Assembly (NCBI GenBank): GCA_037447655.1
Contig: JBBHKE010001205.1
Coordinates: forward strand, 1 to 64,000
Length of the DNA stretch: 64,000 nt
Direction of reading: 5' to 3'
From: Zygnema cylindricum
Taxonomy: Eukaryota > Streptophyta > Zygnematophyceae > Zygnematales > Zygnemataceae
Shown one piece after another: positions 23,401-36,800 of this stretch; within the stretch, counting starts at the first letter, position 1, and the number at the start of each line of letters is the position of its first letter. The notes below the pieces were generated by a model that did not search any database, was not told where the DNA came from, and saw only the letters and a list, made by a program, of their open reading frames with translations. Position numbers and translations under genes: made by a program.

Positions 23401-26400
23401 TGAACTATACCATTTTCCAATCCATTCTTTTAATAATTACGGGTGTTAATGTAGCTGTTTTTCATGAGGTTCAATGGCGCTGGTGGGGTTGGAGGGGGAC
23501 AGTCGTATTGAAATTGTGGCGTTTGAGATTGCCAACATTATTGTGCGTGTTTTGAATCTACGAAACTCCCTTCGACCAAATGACATTGAAGAACTGAAAA
23601 GGGAAGTTTTGAGTTCAGAAGGAGTTCGTCAACTGGTTTCAGAAGATGAGCTTGATCTCTGGTGTATTGCAGCCGAGGATAAAAGGTAATATTGTTATAA
23701 ATTTTTAGCAATTGTTTTGGGACACAAAAGGATCATGTGAAATTTATCAATTTTTTGTTCACAGGGTTTGGAAAAAACAGAGCAGAAATTGACGGGATTG
23801 GCATTTTAAGGGCAGTTCATTGTGACTAACCCGAAGGTGGATTTTGCTGAAATGGTTTTGAGTTTACTGGAAGAAGCGTTAACATATTAATTAGGCCCTT
23901 TATATGTCAGTGTGCAAAAATTGTTGGGCCTCCATATTTTTATTTTTTATTTTGTGGGTGTGCTCGTAACTGAAAGTCCCAATGAAATTTAGATTTCTCA
24001 GCTTGAGTTTCCTGGATCTCAGTGGTTTTGCATTGGAGCAACCAATTTTTGTAATCTTTATGTTTCTTTGTTGTGTTTTAACAAAGAACAATATGACTGA
24101 TTTGTTCTGAATGCATTCAGGTGGTTTTAAAGGCCTGGCAGATGTCAATGCCAGTAAGTAATTATTTGTAAATTATATTTTGGTAGCTTGGCAATGTCCC
24201 TTATTAATGAATTAGTCTACTCTGGAAATTGCTGATAGATAGCTTGCACTACTTGTGTTGAAGTTGACCTAAAGGCCAAAAGGTGTTTTGTGTTTCCAGC
24301 AAGAGTGCCTGACAGGAGTTGTTTTGTGGAGTTTATGGAAATCTCAGGATGGAATTGCAATCGGTTGCAAAAGAGGTGGCTCGCCTCGGTGCTTTGTGTC
24401 CAGAATCAACATACCGATTCTTGGTTCACGACTTCAACATGTGGGACCCACAATTCCCTGAAATCTTTTCAGTAGAGCCAGTGTTCTGGCTTTATGGGAA
24501 CCACACTGTGGTTTAGATGACACTGGGGACCCGCTGATTAATCCTTTTTCCCATCTAATCCTTTCTTCAGGAACATGTTGGAAACTATATTATGGCTTGC
24601 AAACTGGGCAAACATCAGAAGTATGTCTGTATGATGTGGTTTTTTTTTTATGGAGAATGTAAAGGTGAATGGAAATCTGGTCGGAGATTTTTTTCAAAAC
24701 CTCCTCACATTTTCTTTGGACTGTGCCGTTGTACAATTTCCACCCGTTTTTAAAGTTTTTGCAATGAACTATTTTTTTGCATTTTACATTTGCAATGTAT
24801 TTCACACTTCATGCTTTTGTCATATACAACTCCTTTTGTTCACATTCTACATTCAAGAGTAACTGAAATTTGATATTATTTTCCTGTCCCAGGATGCAGT
24901 AGGACTTTAACGTGAACATAGTATTGGTCTACTGGTTTATCATTACCGTATTAAAGGAACTAGAAGCTCGTTTTGGTTTACTAATTGTGTGCTGCCAGTG
25001 GACTTGCAGGTTGGGAACTGTCGAGGAACCGAAACCAAAACGTAGCCCAGAAGAAGTTGAGCAGGAATTGAAATATCTGGAGTCCCAAGCCCAAGTGACA
25101 GCGGTAAGATATAAATGAGTCACGGTTTCTGAAGCCGCTACAGGGTACTGATGAAGCATAAGATACATGGTTTAAAAGTCAGAAAAGCAAGAACTTTAGT
25201 CATAAGGTAAACATTGAACTGCTATTTTCAGAATCATTTTAAGAGCACGCACTTCTCTTACGATGAAAAAGACCCTCGTCTATAGTGCTCATGTTCTTCA
25301 TGCTGACATGAATAGAATCAATAGTTTCACTTTTTTTGGGGGCTGGTTTCAGTTAATGGAAGATGTTACAAATAAAGGTTGAACCATCGACTTGTGGGCT
25401 ATCATAGGAGGTTTTTGTGTCTCGACTTTTTTGGGGGGTTTTCTTAGTTAGAAAACACTCTAATCATGTTTCTTGACAGAGCTGCTGTGCTTGACAATTG
25501 CTCACAAACAGGAACTTTACCATGAACTGATAAGTTTGAAATCATTGGAGCAAACTTATCAAAAGAAGTTGCTGGGTGAAGATAAAGTTGATGATAAGGG
25601 AGCTTCTCATCAGAAAGGTAAGGGTGATGACCTGATGTCCTTTTGTTCTCTTTACCACAGAGTTAGAGTCTTTAGGTTGCTGGGAAACAAAATCATATTC
25701 GCCGATATCTTCAAATTTCGAGTCGTTCATGCATCATTGCCTGCTTTGGTTTCAGAGCCCTTGCCGTTAATGAAGAATGAAGTGAAGACGCAAGAGAAAA
25801 ACGTGAAGCTGTTGAAAAAGAAGAGCTTGTGGAGCAAGCGAGTTGACTTGGTGAGTTCAGTTGAACAGCATTCCGTGCATATTTCTATCTTGGCAGTTCA
25901 GTTTTAACAAAAACAAACCGTAACTTTTTGAATAACAAGCCTTCTGGTTTGTCTAGCTGCGACCCACTTTGATTGGATTTGATTTTGAACACAGTTAAGT
26001 ATCATGGATAATTTTGTGCTGTACTTCTTAAGAAAGATTGTTCCTGATTAGCTTTTGTTTTAACCTCCAAAATCTGTTTTGGAGTTACTTTTTGTGAGTC
26101 TGAGTATTTTCAACAATCCAACAAGACACCTTAAAGGCACCTGGATAGGTTGTCTGCATTACTGTTATATGTTTTTAGAATTTTCTTTGTGCTTGTTAAG
26201 GTGTCTCCCCATTAGGTGCATGGCATACAATAAAACATGAGCGTTGTTTAGCAAAGTTGCAATATTTCAACCTGTCAATATCTTTCATCAACATTGCCTC
26301 ATTATCTCACAATCCGAATATCCTGTGCGTTCCTTGACTCCTGGGGTTAATCCATTTTATGGTTGAATGATAAAAAACAGATATTTAGCATTGCCTTTTG

Positions 26401-29400
26401 GTCAATAGTTCTGAGAGCCTTGAAAAGATAACATTGTATAAATCAACCATAACACTGTGGCTTGAAAATGTACAGTCGTAACTTGAAAATGTGGTATTTG
26501 TAGTTTGCAGATTTGTATTTGCAAGATTTAAAAACTAGCTTGCAAGTTTAACCATGTATCTTGGTAGTATTCCCTTGTTTGAATATCCTATTGATGGAAT
26601 AGGTGGTGGAAAAGTTGGTGGAGGTTATAATTTATCTTCATCAGCTGATTGTCTCCGTATTTGGAGCCCAGGGTAGGCCTCACACGTCTGGCTCAGGTGA
26701 ACAGGAAAGACATGTAAAGCATTTCATTGTTCAACTTTCTGTCCTATGTTATAATATGCAACTTCAGGTCTGTTCCCCTTCGCATACCGCCCACCTCAGT
26801 CATCATTTGCAAATCTCCACAAAGTTGTCACCCTCACCGTAATTTGATGGTTTTAGCCTTTTATTTAATGCTAAAGAGTTCTCTTTCACCATGCTTCCTA
26901 CTACCATTTTTTTTGCTTTTCTGTCATTTTCTCTCATTTCCGAGGATGTTTGTTCATAGTTTTGACGCCTCTCCTTTTTGCCCTTCTTTTTTCCATGTGT
27001 CAACTATGTTTTTTTCATATGACATTTTTTTCATTTTTAGATTCTTTCATGTTGCTAGTGTTTTCTACATTTCTTTCTGAATGTCATGTACTTTTTTGAA
27101 AAGCCGTGCAGCACTAATAGTCACTCCAAAATTTGAGTTTGGTATTTATGCCATTCCTCTTTCTGTCATCGTTTTTTTCTATTACATATGTTTTTTTTAT
27201 GAAAAACTTTCACAATCATTGCAGAAATCGACAGGCTCACTTATTCTTATGGTTTATTTAGCCTGATCCTAAGAAACCGGGGCTTCATTTGTTCCAATCT
27301 GCATCTCGAAAAAGCTGATTTTTCTCATGGCAAAATATATTTCCGTCTCGGTCATGGATGTGTATGAATATGATTTCCAGAATCCTCTATTTTCTCAGGC
27401 ATTTTAGCTGTTTTGCCTGTTGATTGTGTTATTAGCATGGAAATGTTTTGCAGTTGTCAAGGTGGGAGGCCTTATGGATAGACCGCGGGAATGTCCAGCT
27501 GACTTGCAAAAACTGGGTGTTTCGGGACTTTCAATTCACTATGCCAACATCATTAATGTCATCGACAATCTGGTGAGTCTCGCTAAAAGTTATATCCAAA
27601 ATGTGAATTTTCATAATCAATATTTCAACAATTCATGAATGAAACCCCCTGGTCCATCTTGTACGGGAACACACAAATATTGTTTATTCGATCTACTTTC
27701 AAGTAATTCAATAAATGTGCGGTTTTACTTTACAAAAACCACACATTCCTATTACGCATAGTGAATACAATGTTGATAAATAATGTGTTTATCCCTTAAT
27801 TAGCTTTGTGCCTAGTTGCAAACTCAATGAGGAGTTTAGTCATTTCTGGTGCTTTTATTTTAGAAAGCATTTTGATGTGAATGTGTTTGATTACTTGTTT
27901 GACACTTCACAAGAGCTTTGTGGTTAAAGACATCCGGATTTTAACAATTGTGGGTCAGGTCAGTCTAGAAATGACCCTTCACCGCATGTGTTCATGCACT
28001 AAATCTTTGACCATAATTATTCTGGATGAAACCAGGGATGCATTGGAAGTTATAACATTGTCGATGCGAAATCATGTATGCAAACGAAAGACGTTGCATG
28101 GACGCTTGTTGTCCACAAATTTCAGCTTTCACATGTCCTGTGTTCCGCACTAAGAATACGCCTCAACAATCTGCACCTTAAATTAATGTTACCTTAACTG
28201 TTTGTATCTGATCTGCTGCTTCTGTTAAGAGAAACTGCACCTTCCTGGCCTCTCTGGCCCTCTCTTTACATTTTGGATTCAGTCCCTGCATCAGAAAATT
28301 TGTGCAGGCATCAAATCTGTGCACGTGATCTCTAGGGGTTATAATGCTTGCTACTTGTTTGCAATCTCGCTGGACAGGACAGTGTATTGTTATTAGCGTT
28401 AATGTTTTTTTTGCCACTTAAATCAACTTTTCTCCGTGCACACGTGTCCCGTTTTTTTGTGTCCAATTTACATTTGGCCAGCCGGAAGGTAAGGATCTTA
28501 CCTTTCCATCGCAACTGCCGGATTGATAATTCGACAAGTATGCACGAAAGAAAGTTGATAAGTGGAGAAATAAACATTAACGCTACTAAGGATACGAGCG
28601 ATTGTGGTGGTTGACTCTTTTCAATCATAGGGTTTGTATTTTTTCTGTGCTTGTGTAGCCAGTAGAAGTTCTTGTGTGTGTGTGGAATGTCCTCACATTC
28701 TTATTTGTGTTCAAATTTGTTGTTGTATGTTATGTACTTAGTTGTACTTGCATGTTCTTATTTGTACATGTAGGCCATGAGGCCGTTTGCAGCCACTCAG
28801 TTGCGTGACACACTGTATCACATGCTATCTCCATCAGTACGGAGGCAGTTAAAGAAAGCATTAATGAAGTCAGGGAATATGGAACAGGTGAGTTCCACGT
28901 CTTTCATTTCTGCATGGGCTAATGGTGGGAGATGGAGAAGCTGTCATAGAAGGCCTGGGTCTTTAACTTTTACACTCTGTTTATCCTTAGATAACTCACC
29001 CCAATTACTGTAAGTTTAAAATGAACAGGTATCACATTGGTGTAGCACACCTTGAATCGGTATTAGAGTAGAGAAATTGTTGGCGCGGGGTTTATATAAT
29101 GTGTTCTGAGCCCTTTTTTTTTCCTGGTTTATATGACGTGGCTGTTTCTGAACGGTTGAAAAATTAACTTGAAGGAAAGGCAATTAGCTTTATTGGCGCA
29201 ATTTTGTGGTCAGAGGGCAAATAAAACGGTCACCGAACAGGTAATAGCGGTGTAGTTCGCACTTTTCTTGGGAGATGGATTTCAGCAAATTGAATACACA
29301 CTACTAATGTTTGTTCTCATTCTCACTTCAGTTTTGCTATTCAACTTGTGGTCATTGGGGAGAAATCTTGTTTTCATTGACTGTATTCCAAACAATATTA

Positions 29401-31287
29401 TCGTGCCTTCTGTAATTCCTATGGTTCGATGGAGCAAATCTCCTTTGCTGGGACTATATTACTCGTATGTAATGTTTCGTAAGTCAACGTAGAAGTGGTA
29501 TGGCTTGTTATTTTGTAAATCAAAGTACAAGAAGAAGGGCATTGCTCTTTCGTAGATCAAAGTAAATTAGGTATGACTTGGTTATTTCATAAATCAAAAT
29601 AAAAGAGGCAGGGTCTTGTTATTTCATACATTAAAGTAAAATAGGTGATGGGAACTGTGGACAGGAGGACACGGATGTCATCATGGAACGTATGGAGAGT
29701 GTTTTAGATTGGCTTGTCACTATGGGTGCCAATACTGTGAGGTATTACTGCTTTCCTTCCCAGAACCCTCAAACCCTTGTTTTAACCCTTTTAAAGAGCA
29801 AACAGATTCCTTCATATTCCATGTTTAATAGAGGAAGCTCTAAGAGGGAATGATTTAAGAGGAGATGTTGAATATGGCAACTTTGTGAATGGTCCCAATT
29901 TTGTGACTAAGGTTGGGTTCACATTTTGAGCACGAAGCATTCAATGAAACTTGTAGTACAATGTGTTGACTAGATGAGGTGGTATTGTCTTCGCGTTAGA
30001 TTGTGAACCGATTCTTGTTTATATGGCTCTGACAATTGTAGCATGTTATTTCAAGTGTAATTCGTTTCATATAGCAAACTTGTTTATTGCTCTCCTCTTT
30101 GTACCTTCCCCTCCCTTCCTCTCCCCCTCCCTCCCTCCCTCCCTACCCCCCTCCCTTCATCCCTCTCTCACCCTTTCAAGAATACTGCTGCTGCGATTAT
30201 TACTGGCAGGTATAGCGCGGAACGTCGGCTTCAAGGGCACACCGAATTGACGTTACTTCAAACTCTCTATCATGCAAATCAAGGCCGTACCGAATCATTG
30301 ATGGTAGAGCTTCTTGTTAGTCTAAATCATGTGGCAAGCAGACATAGGCGACAAGGGGAACCTGAGAGGTCGCCAATCCCACACGCTCCAATTATCGCTC
30401 CAATTCCGGAGGAGAAAGAAGGTGGTTGTGAGGAAGAGAATAACAGCAGTTGTGTAAGGGAGGGAGGAGCTGGAATCGGCCCAACAGTAGTGAGAGGATG
30501 CCCGCCGGGAAGACTCGCGGATTTGACTCCAGAGGATCAAAAGGAGGACGAGGATGATGACGATGATTTGGGTGAGGAATGGAAAACACGAGAATCGTGG
30601 GGAGATTTTGATCGGAGTCATGTGGCTGGTCCATATGCAATGTTTGGACTGGAAGAAAAAAATATGTTTGTTCCTCCTATGCCTCGCTCAGAACCTCCCA
30701 AAACTTTACCAGGTACTATTGGAGAAGACCCAATCCCACGCAGTCTTAGTAGGCACAGTCTGAGCTTGTCAAAAGGAAGTTATTTGGAAATAGAACTAAA
30801 TGACTTGCCTTCTCCATCTCGACCACCAAGGATAACCACAAATGATATAACTTTCCCTGACGTCTTTTCGACGGATGTTCCTCCACGGACTCCTCCAAGC
30901 ATCGTTGCTTACCGAAAACTGTATGCGAGTCTCTCAGAGGAGGAGCGTATGAAAATAGAAAAGCTTGCAAGAGAAGGTGTAGAAGCCCCGCCGGGTATCA
31001 GCAAAAGCTTGGAGTTTAAACGTGTTGGATCCATGGGATTTGTTGCCCAGGGTCTCAGTGGGAGAGTTTATTCGAGTGGAGGGTTAATAAAATCTCCACT
31101 AGCTCACGAATCCACATTCCTCTCTCCTCGTTCACAATCGTTCAGTTTTTCTCGATCCTTGTCTCGAAGCAATTCCTCTACTCCTGCCTTTGGAGGTGAG
31201 GGATCTCCTCGACCTTCTCGAGTTAGAGCAATGACACCTCCGGCGGTTGACGTGGATGCCCTAGGGGATGGTGGGTCCTTGGATTAG
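20442..31287 (+). CDS. PSI-type protein (DUF3475 + DUF668), 13 proposed exons
   Basis: Plant PSI (PSK SIMULATOR) family; Arabidopsis PSI1 promotes cell growth downstream of phytosulfokine signalling. Proposed exons: 20442-21080, 22075-22187, 23243-23281, 23503-23685, 24348-24471, 24999-25103, 25512-25617, 25756-25850, 26603-26672, 27454-27572, 28774-28887, 29665-29741, 30210-31287; phases agree and give about 953 residues. The start MGCAAS is an N-myristoylation signal. DUF3475 spans exons 4-5 (IEIVAFEIANIIVRVLNLR, LVSEDELDLWCIAAEDKR). A helical middle follows (KQ/ELYHELISLKSLEQTY; VKLLKKKSLWSK). DUF668 covers exons 10-13 (SGLSIHYANIINVIDNL, RDTLYHMLSP, LDWLVTMGANTVR, LLQTLYHANQGRTESL). The tail keeps the family PGISKSLEF motif but is serine-rich and long; Arabidopsis PSI1 is about 657 residues. 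Limits of exons 1-2 and 5-6 are the weakest. Confidence 0.88.
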
Positions 31288-31510
31288 TCGAATTCGTTGA
31301 CTTTGTCAAAGTTGTTGACTTTGTTAAAGTTGTTGACTTGGTCAAATTTGTTGTTTTGGTCAAATTTGTTGACCTGGTCCAATTTGTTTTGTTGACCTGG
31401 TCGAATTCGTTGACTTTATTTACTTGGTCGAATTTGTTGACTTCGTCGAATTTGTCAAATTTGTCAAATGTGACGAATTTGTTAAATTTGTCGAATTTGT
31501 CGAATTTGTA
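31288..31510. repeat. TTGAC-rich degenerate tandem repeat just after the PSI-like stop
   Basis: Starting at the stop codon, about 220 bases are built of 9-15-base units like AATTTGTTGACTTGGTC. The W-box core TTGAC occurs seven times on + and five on -. The repeat would lie in the 3' UTR. An open frame on the minus strand (KFDKFDKFNKF...) is only a product of the period. Confidence 0.85.
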
Positions 31511-33807
31511 ACTAGGAATCTCCTGTAGTTCAGGGCTGTGCATATGCCAATTAAAAGCTTTATGTTTAATGGAAAATGTTTTTAACAAGAGGGGTTAGGG
31601 GGGGGGAAAGGAATAGGGGTTTGTTTTCCACTGTTATGTTACGCTTGCGGCGTAGGTTCGTTTCAGTTTCCGCTAGGTCAGGTGCAAAGTGTTAGGTGCA
31701 GAGTGCAATTTTCTTTTTTTTCAAATTATTAAAAAGTTCACCACCAATTCCAAGTCTAGTTTATGTCTTGAGGCAATGACTTGGTAACTTTTTTTTCAGC
31801 AACACTGCTATTATATCTTTTGTGGAAAAACTAACGCTGGTTACAAGAGCCCCATTGGTGATTTCTGTCAAGGCTTATGTCTGTGATTCTGTGACGATCA
31901 TCGGTTTTTTGAAACCAACAGTTTTCTGCAACCAAGGTACTCAAAATATCAGATACAATGGAACAATGATGTGCTAATGTCCTATTGCTTATGTACATCG
32001 AAAATAGTAGAGTTCTCTGTAGAAGTAGTGCAAGAAGCGAAAGTGGATAATGACAAATGTTGCTGTAAGTTGAGAACCTTGTAACTGGTCAAGAGTTGAA
32101 ATCCCTTAATGGTGCAGTTTTAGTTTTTTTTCTTTAAGATTATTTGTGGCGCTTGGAAGTGTTGAAAATTATTGATTGTAGTACATGTGATGCAAGCATA
32201 CACGTGATGCGAACATATGTTACTATTAGTTCGTATTGATTGACATAGAACCAGATTATACTCCAACAAAATGTTAACATAGCATGTACACCGTGAATCG
32301 CTATTAGCGTAATAAAATAGATAGCGTAATGAAACAATTAGCGTACTTTACGGTAATTGGGTTTTTTAGGGTACACAATGATACTAATTTATCATTAACT
32401 CTAATTTGTAAACTGCTTTGTAAAAATATTCGGCACATAATATGTCCACACTAAAACATGTAGATGTACGAGATTGTTCAAATCGTACGCCGTCGCGTTT
32501 TTTTTACATCCGCGTATGCCGGAAAATATTTACGCAATCACATATTATTATATTTTCAGTACTTTTATACTTAAAAAGGTACAAAATAGTACGGATATGA
32601 CAGTCCGCACACCACACTATTTAAAAGGGCATTAAATTACAGTCATGAACCGTATTGAGCGGGGTACCTCAAATAACGTTCAGAAACATTTAGCGTACTT
32701 TATTCTATTTGAGAATTTGCCGAAAAAAAAGAGGTACCCCAATTACCGTCATGTACGCTAATAGCAATTCGCGGTGTATCTTTCCAATACATTGGTGGTT
32801 ACATCAATGGTGCATCAGATCTGATGATGAGCTGTGCTTCAGCAATTTAGAAGAAGAGTAAGTGTGGATTGTTACAGCATAAGAACGATGTTCGTCGCAG
32901 GGTGTTAACTGGCCCGAAACACATTTTTCACTAACTGACATAAGCGTTAGGAAGAAAAGGAGAAGACTTCCAGCAGTCATTGGCAGGACCACACATTTTC
33001 CCAATTTTAAGGCTTTTTTCAATAATATATATCAAACATTAACCTTTTCAATGATCCAGGAGTGACAATAGAACCTGGTCTCTACCATGTGTAGAAAACG
33101 GAAATGGGGAATAACTTCAACTTCTGATCAGCCATGCACAAAGGTTCATAAAAACAAATGGCTTCTAGAACCAACTACAAGAAACGACATACCTTGCTGC
33201 ATACTTTAATACTCAATTTGACATTACATCACTTTACATAACATACCATCAGATCCAGGTAATATCATCAGGTCATCTGGTCCAAGTCTATGGATTACAT
33301 TGAAGAGCTTGACATTAACTACACGATAATCATCCTTGAAAATGATAATCATCCTCGACCCTATATCTGTTCAGAGAGAGTTTTTAATTTTAACGAATGT
33401 AGAGTCAAATGTGACTCAAACAAAGTAGGAAAGCCCATTTTTCTCATCGTCTTTATTCCAACAATCAAGGCTGTTAAAAACCGGAAAACCTTTCTTTTCC
33501 TTAACCATTTATAGTACATCCTAGCGGTTTTAAGAACCCTATTGCTGTATTTGTCTGTGTTTCCTCTCAGCATTCAAAATGTTCTTTTTTCAGCAATTGC
33601 TCACACTACAAAGCTCACATCTAAAGGAGCTTCTCTTCAAATCAGAACTGTCGTACAGAATCCATAAAATCATTCCAGATCATTCATAACCGTCAAAGTC
33701 GTCATCACCTCCAAATGTGAACACTTCAGTATAGAATCGTTGCTCATTCGTAATAACCAAAGTTGTCACCATCTCCAAATTTGAACAGTCTCGTATAGAA
33801 TCATTGC
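31511..33807. other. intergenic space between the two convergent genes
   Basis: Apart from the TIR element at 32287-32778, there is no supported gene. A G-run (GGGGTTAGGGGGGGG) at about 31592-31608 follows the PSI-like 3' end. 33660-33810 is a triplicated segment related to the end of the PTEN2 last exon (TCRTCAYCTCCAAATKTGAAC appears three times at about 33700, 33767 and 33832). Confidence 0.55.
32287..32778. mobile_element. non-autonomous TIR element (family TACACCGYGAATCG)
   Basis: The ends are 25-bp inverted repeats: TACACCGTGAATCG...GCGTA at 32287-32311, and its reverse complement at 32754-32778 with two mismatches. The 492-bp body has no coding capacity and contains the words CACACTATTTAAAA and GTACC seen in the relatives at 43834-44928. 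The target duplication is TA at most (the ends themselves are TA). Confidence 0.8.
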
Positions 33808-36800
33808 TCATTCATAATCGTCAAAGTCGTCGTCATCTCCAAATGTGAACACCGACATGTCAACTGAGTTCGCAGCAGCGAGTGCTTTAAAGTCACTCGA
33901 AGGTGAAGGGGCGGGCTCTTCCTTCACTTGCGTTTCTGGAGGAACCTGTATTGTGTCAACTTTTCCCAATACACCTTCTTTAACTCCACCCTCTCTTGTC
34001 AAGCCCTCCGTATTTGCGGAGACACCTAAGTGCTCTTTCTGTGAACCTTCCCTTTGGAGATCACCTCCACCTGTGGAACCACTCCCTCCATGTGTTAGAT
34101 TGGCAGCTCGGGACTTCTACGTACTATGAAGACAAGAGTATAAATTACTGTCATCCACACTGTGGACTTTACTGCATATAAACTACTGTGTCTGCTTGTT
34201 ATTTATAATGATTTGACTACTACAATTGTACTAACTCATGGTATCTTCAAGACACGATAAACCAACTAGTATGATTAAGGAATGATGACTATGGGACACA
34301 TCTTGCGGTTCGTTAAAAATGATTAAATGGTTAAACTAAATCTGTTGATATAGTCGCGAATGAGCTAAGGCATGCTTCATAGTAAACTATGTCCCTTTGA
34401 AATCAATCTGCAAACAGAACTTGAATGAGAATGCGCTATACAAATTTAGCTGCGAATTTAGGGCAACAATTTTAATAGTTGCTAGTTTCCCTTACTTCAT
34501 TTCGACCATTATGTTTTATTTCTTAGAGCACACCTTAAGTGCTACACCAATGACCTGACGAAGTGAAAAATGTGAACAACCCCATTATAGGTGTTCCATG
34601 CTCATATGGTCATGACTACAAAAACAGCAACCCTCATAACTTTCTATTATGGACTCCAAATGACATGTTTTCTTCGCCAACTGATACTTTAATTCAAATC
34701 CTTCAGTCTACATAATTTAATCCCACGAAAAAGGATCTCCAAACATAACTTCAGCCACAATCGTGTGAACATAGGCAAGTGATGCAAGCCTAAGATGAGG
34801 CTAAACCAAAAACGTCTCTTATGCTTAAAGAAAAGTACCCTCATAAAGGACTCACCAGGCTCGCTAACGTGATTTCGTTGACGGAGGCCATCTGTTGACT
34901 GTGAACCAGATGTTCCACTCAATAACGCCGTCGACTTCTTCTCATCACTAGCTGACATGTCCTGGGCAGGAAGGTTAACTCCTTGAGAGTTTATTCCCTC
35001 CTTAGACACAGTTGGGCCTCCCATTCGAAACGAATCCATTGCACTCCTCAAACTTGCTCCACCCATTGCATTAAACCCATCTCCAAAATCCTTCACCGAT
35101 GATGTGAGAGCATTTGCAAACAAGCCCAAAGCTCCAGAAGCTTTTCCTGGTAGAGGACTCGTAGTTTCTCCCAGCCCCTTTTGTTCCCCGAGTATCTCGG
35201 CCTCCTTGCGCTTCTCCTTCTCTTTCTCCTCCTCCTCCTCCTCATCACTGTCACTGAAAATGTCGTCATCTTTCCCAAATGTAGTATGTTCTGGGGCTAA
35301 CATTCCCGTGATCGCTTGGGAGGATTGAGATGAATTGACAGCTGTATCTGATCCTTCAGTCACAAGTGCTCCTCTACCTTTACTCGAAGGCACTTCACCG
35401 CCACCTGATCCTCCTTCCTTCTCTGTTTTTTCTACAACTGTATTTCCTCCTCCCACAAATGCTTGAAATACATTTACAGTCGCACTTGCAGCTGCTGAAA
35501 GTACACCAGGGCCTTGAGGTCCGGCAGGTTTACTAGGAACAGAAGGTTTTTCAGGAGTCACAGCAGTAGGAGGCTTTAGTTTGGTAGGAAGAGGGGCATC
35601 ATGATCAAGTACTACTACCTCCACTTGAAAACCTGGCGAGCCTAATCGCCTCTGTGAAACAAGCCAGGCATTGTTTATGAGTCCTTGAATTGACAATAAA
35701 CAAATAAAATTTACGTCTATTGAAGTGTTGTCCAAAAAAAACAATCGGTCAATTGCGAGCAAAGTTACTGAAGTGTCCCGCTCTCTTCTGTGGAATATCT
35801 GAACTGGACTATGGAGACAAACACCTCAATGTTGACAGTCATAGCCTGATTCCACTATTGAAAATTACTCACGATTCGTGAGTAAAACAAGAGTAATTGA
35901 ACACTTCGTACAGTTTCCTGAGTATTCCTACGTATGTTTACCACAAAGCATGAGCATAACCAGGATATTACACAGATAATCGATGCAATCCATCCCATAC
36001 ATTGTCGCTTTAAGGCTATTTCTGTGTTGCTCCCACGAGCGTAAATAAACAGACAGTGAGAGTGAAGAGACACTGAGCTTTATAAATGGTAATAATATAA
36101 TAAATAATAATAAATGATAATCGACAATAATAAGGTTAATGATTACCTTTTCAAAGCCATCGAGATCGTTGGTTCCCAGCATTAATCGTGTGGGCATCAT
36201 GGTAGTATTCAACCAGCTGTCAGAAAAATATAAAACCAAAATAAGGCCAGGAGAGGTTTCAACTTTTTTTTTACTGTGATAAGTCTGAACCATAAAAAAA
36301 TTCCGTGCCAGTTTGCGGTTACTCAATGAACTTTGAAGAAGTCCTTTTATGATACTATTTTCCCATCCACATTACTGACCCGTGGATGTGAAGCTTCTAA
36401 CATGCCCAGCCAACAAGTGTACAGTGGTTACAAAAAGTCTCCAACAGCTAGCTCCAAACCTCCCCTTAATAGGCCAGAATAATTCATTAGCAAGAAGAAG
36501 GAAGAAGGAAAGAAAGGAGGATGGAAGGTCAAAAATGGAAAAATGGAATGGAAGATGGAAGATGAGAGCAAACAGCAGTGAAGGGGCAAAGACAAAAAAG
36601 TTACCAATGGAAATCTCCATGGCGGTCCTGAAAGGTGATCTTGAAGTCCCCTGTAATTTCTGCGACACATCGTTCACCAGGCAATGCAAACACCACAACT
36701 CCCTTTCGAGGAGGACTATGCCATATGTCCTCCGGCTGTGCCCCAACATGAGACACAAAGCCATACATTATTACATCTTGTTAGAGATAGTGCCTTACAT

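Noticed and set aside
30322-30640. Minus-strand frames within the last PSI-like exon
   Set aside because: They are shadows of a coding exon with clear DUF668 and family motifs on the + strand.
31223-31588. 121-codon minus-strand frame (KFDKFDKFNKF...)
   Set aside because: It reads through the TTGAC tandem repeat and overlaps the last PSI-like exon on the other strand.
34689-35762. Separate 357-residue gene on the minus strand
   Set aside because: Its middle part is exon 12 of PTEN2 (35651-34856), continuing the C2 domain; the rest is intron read-through.
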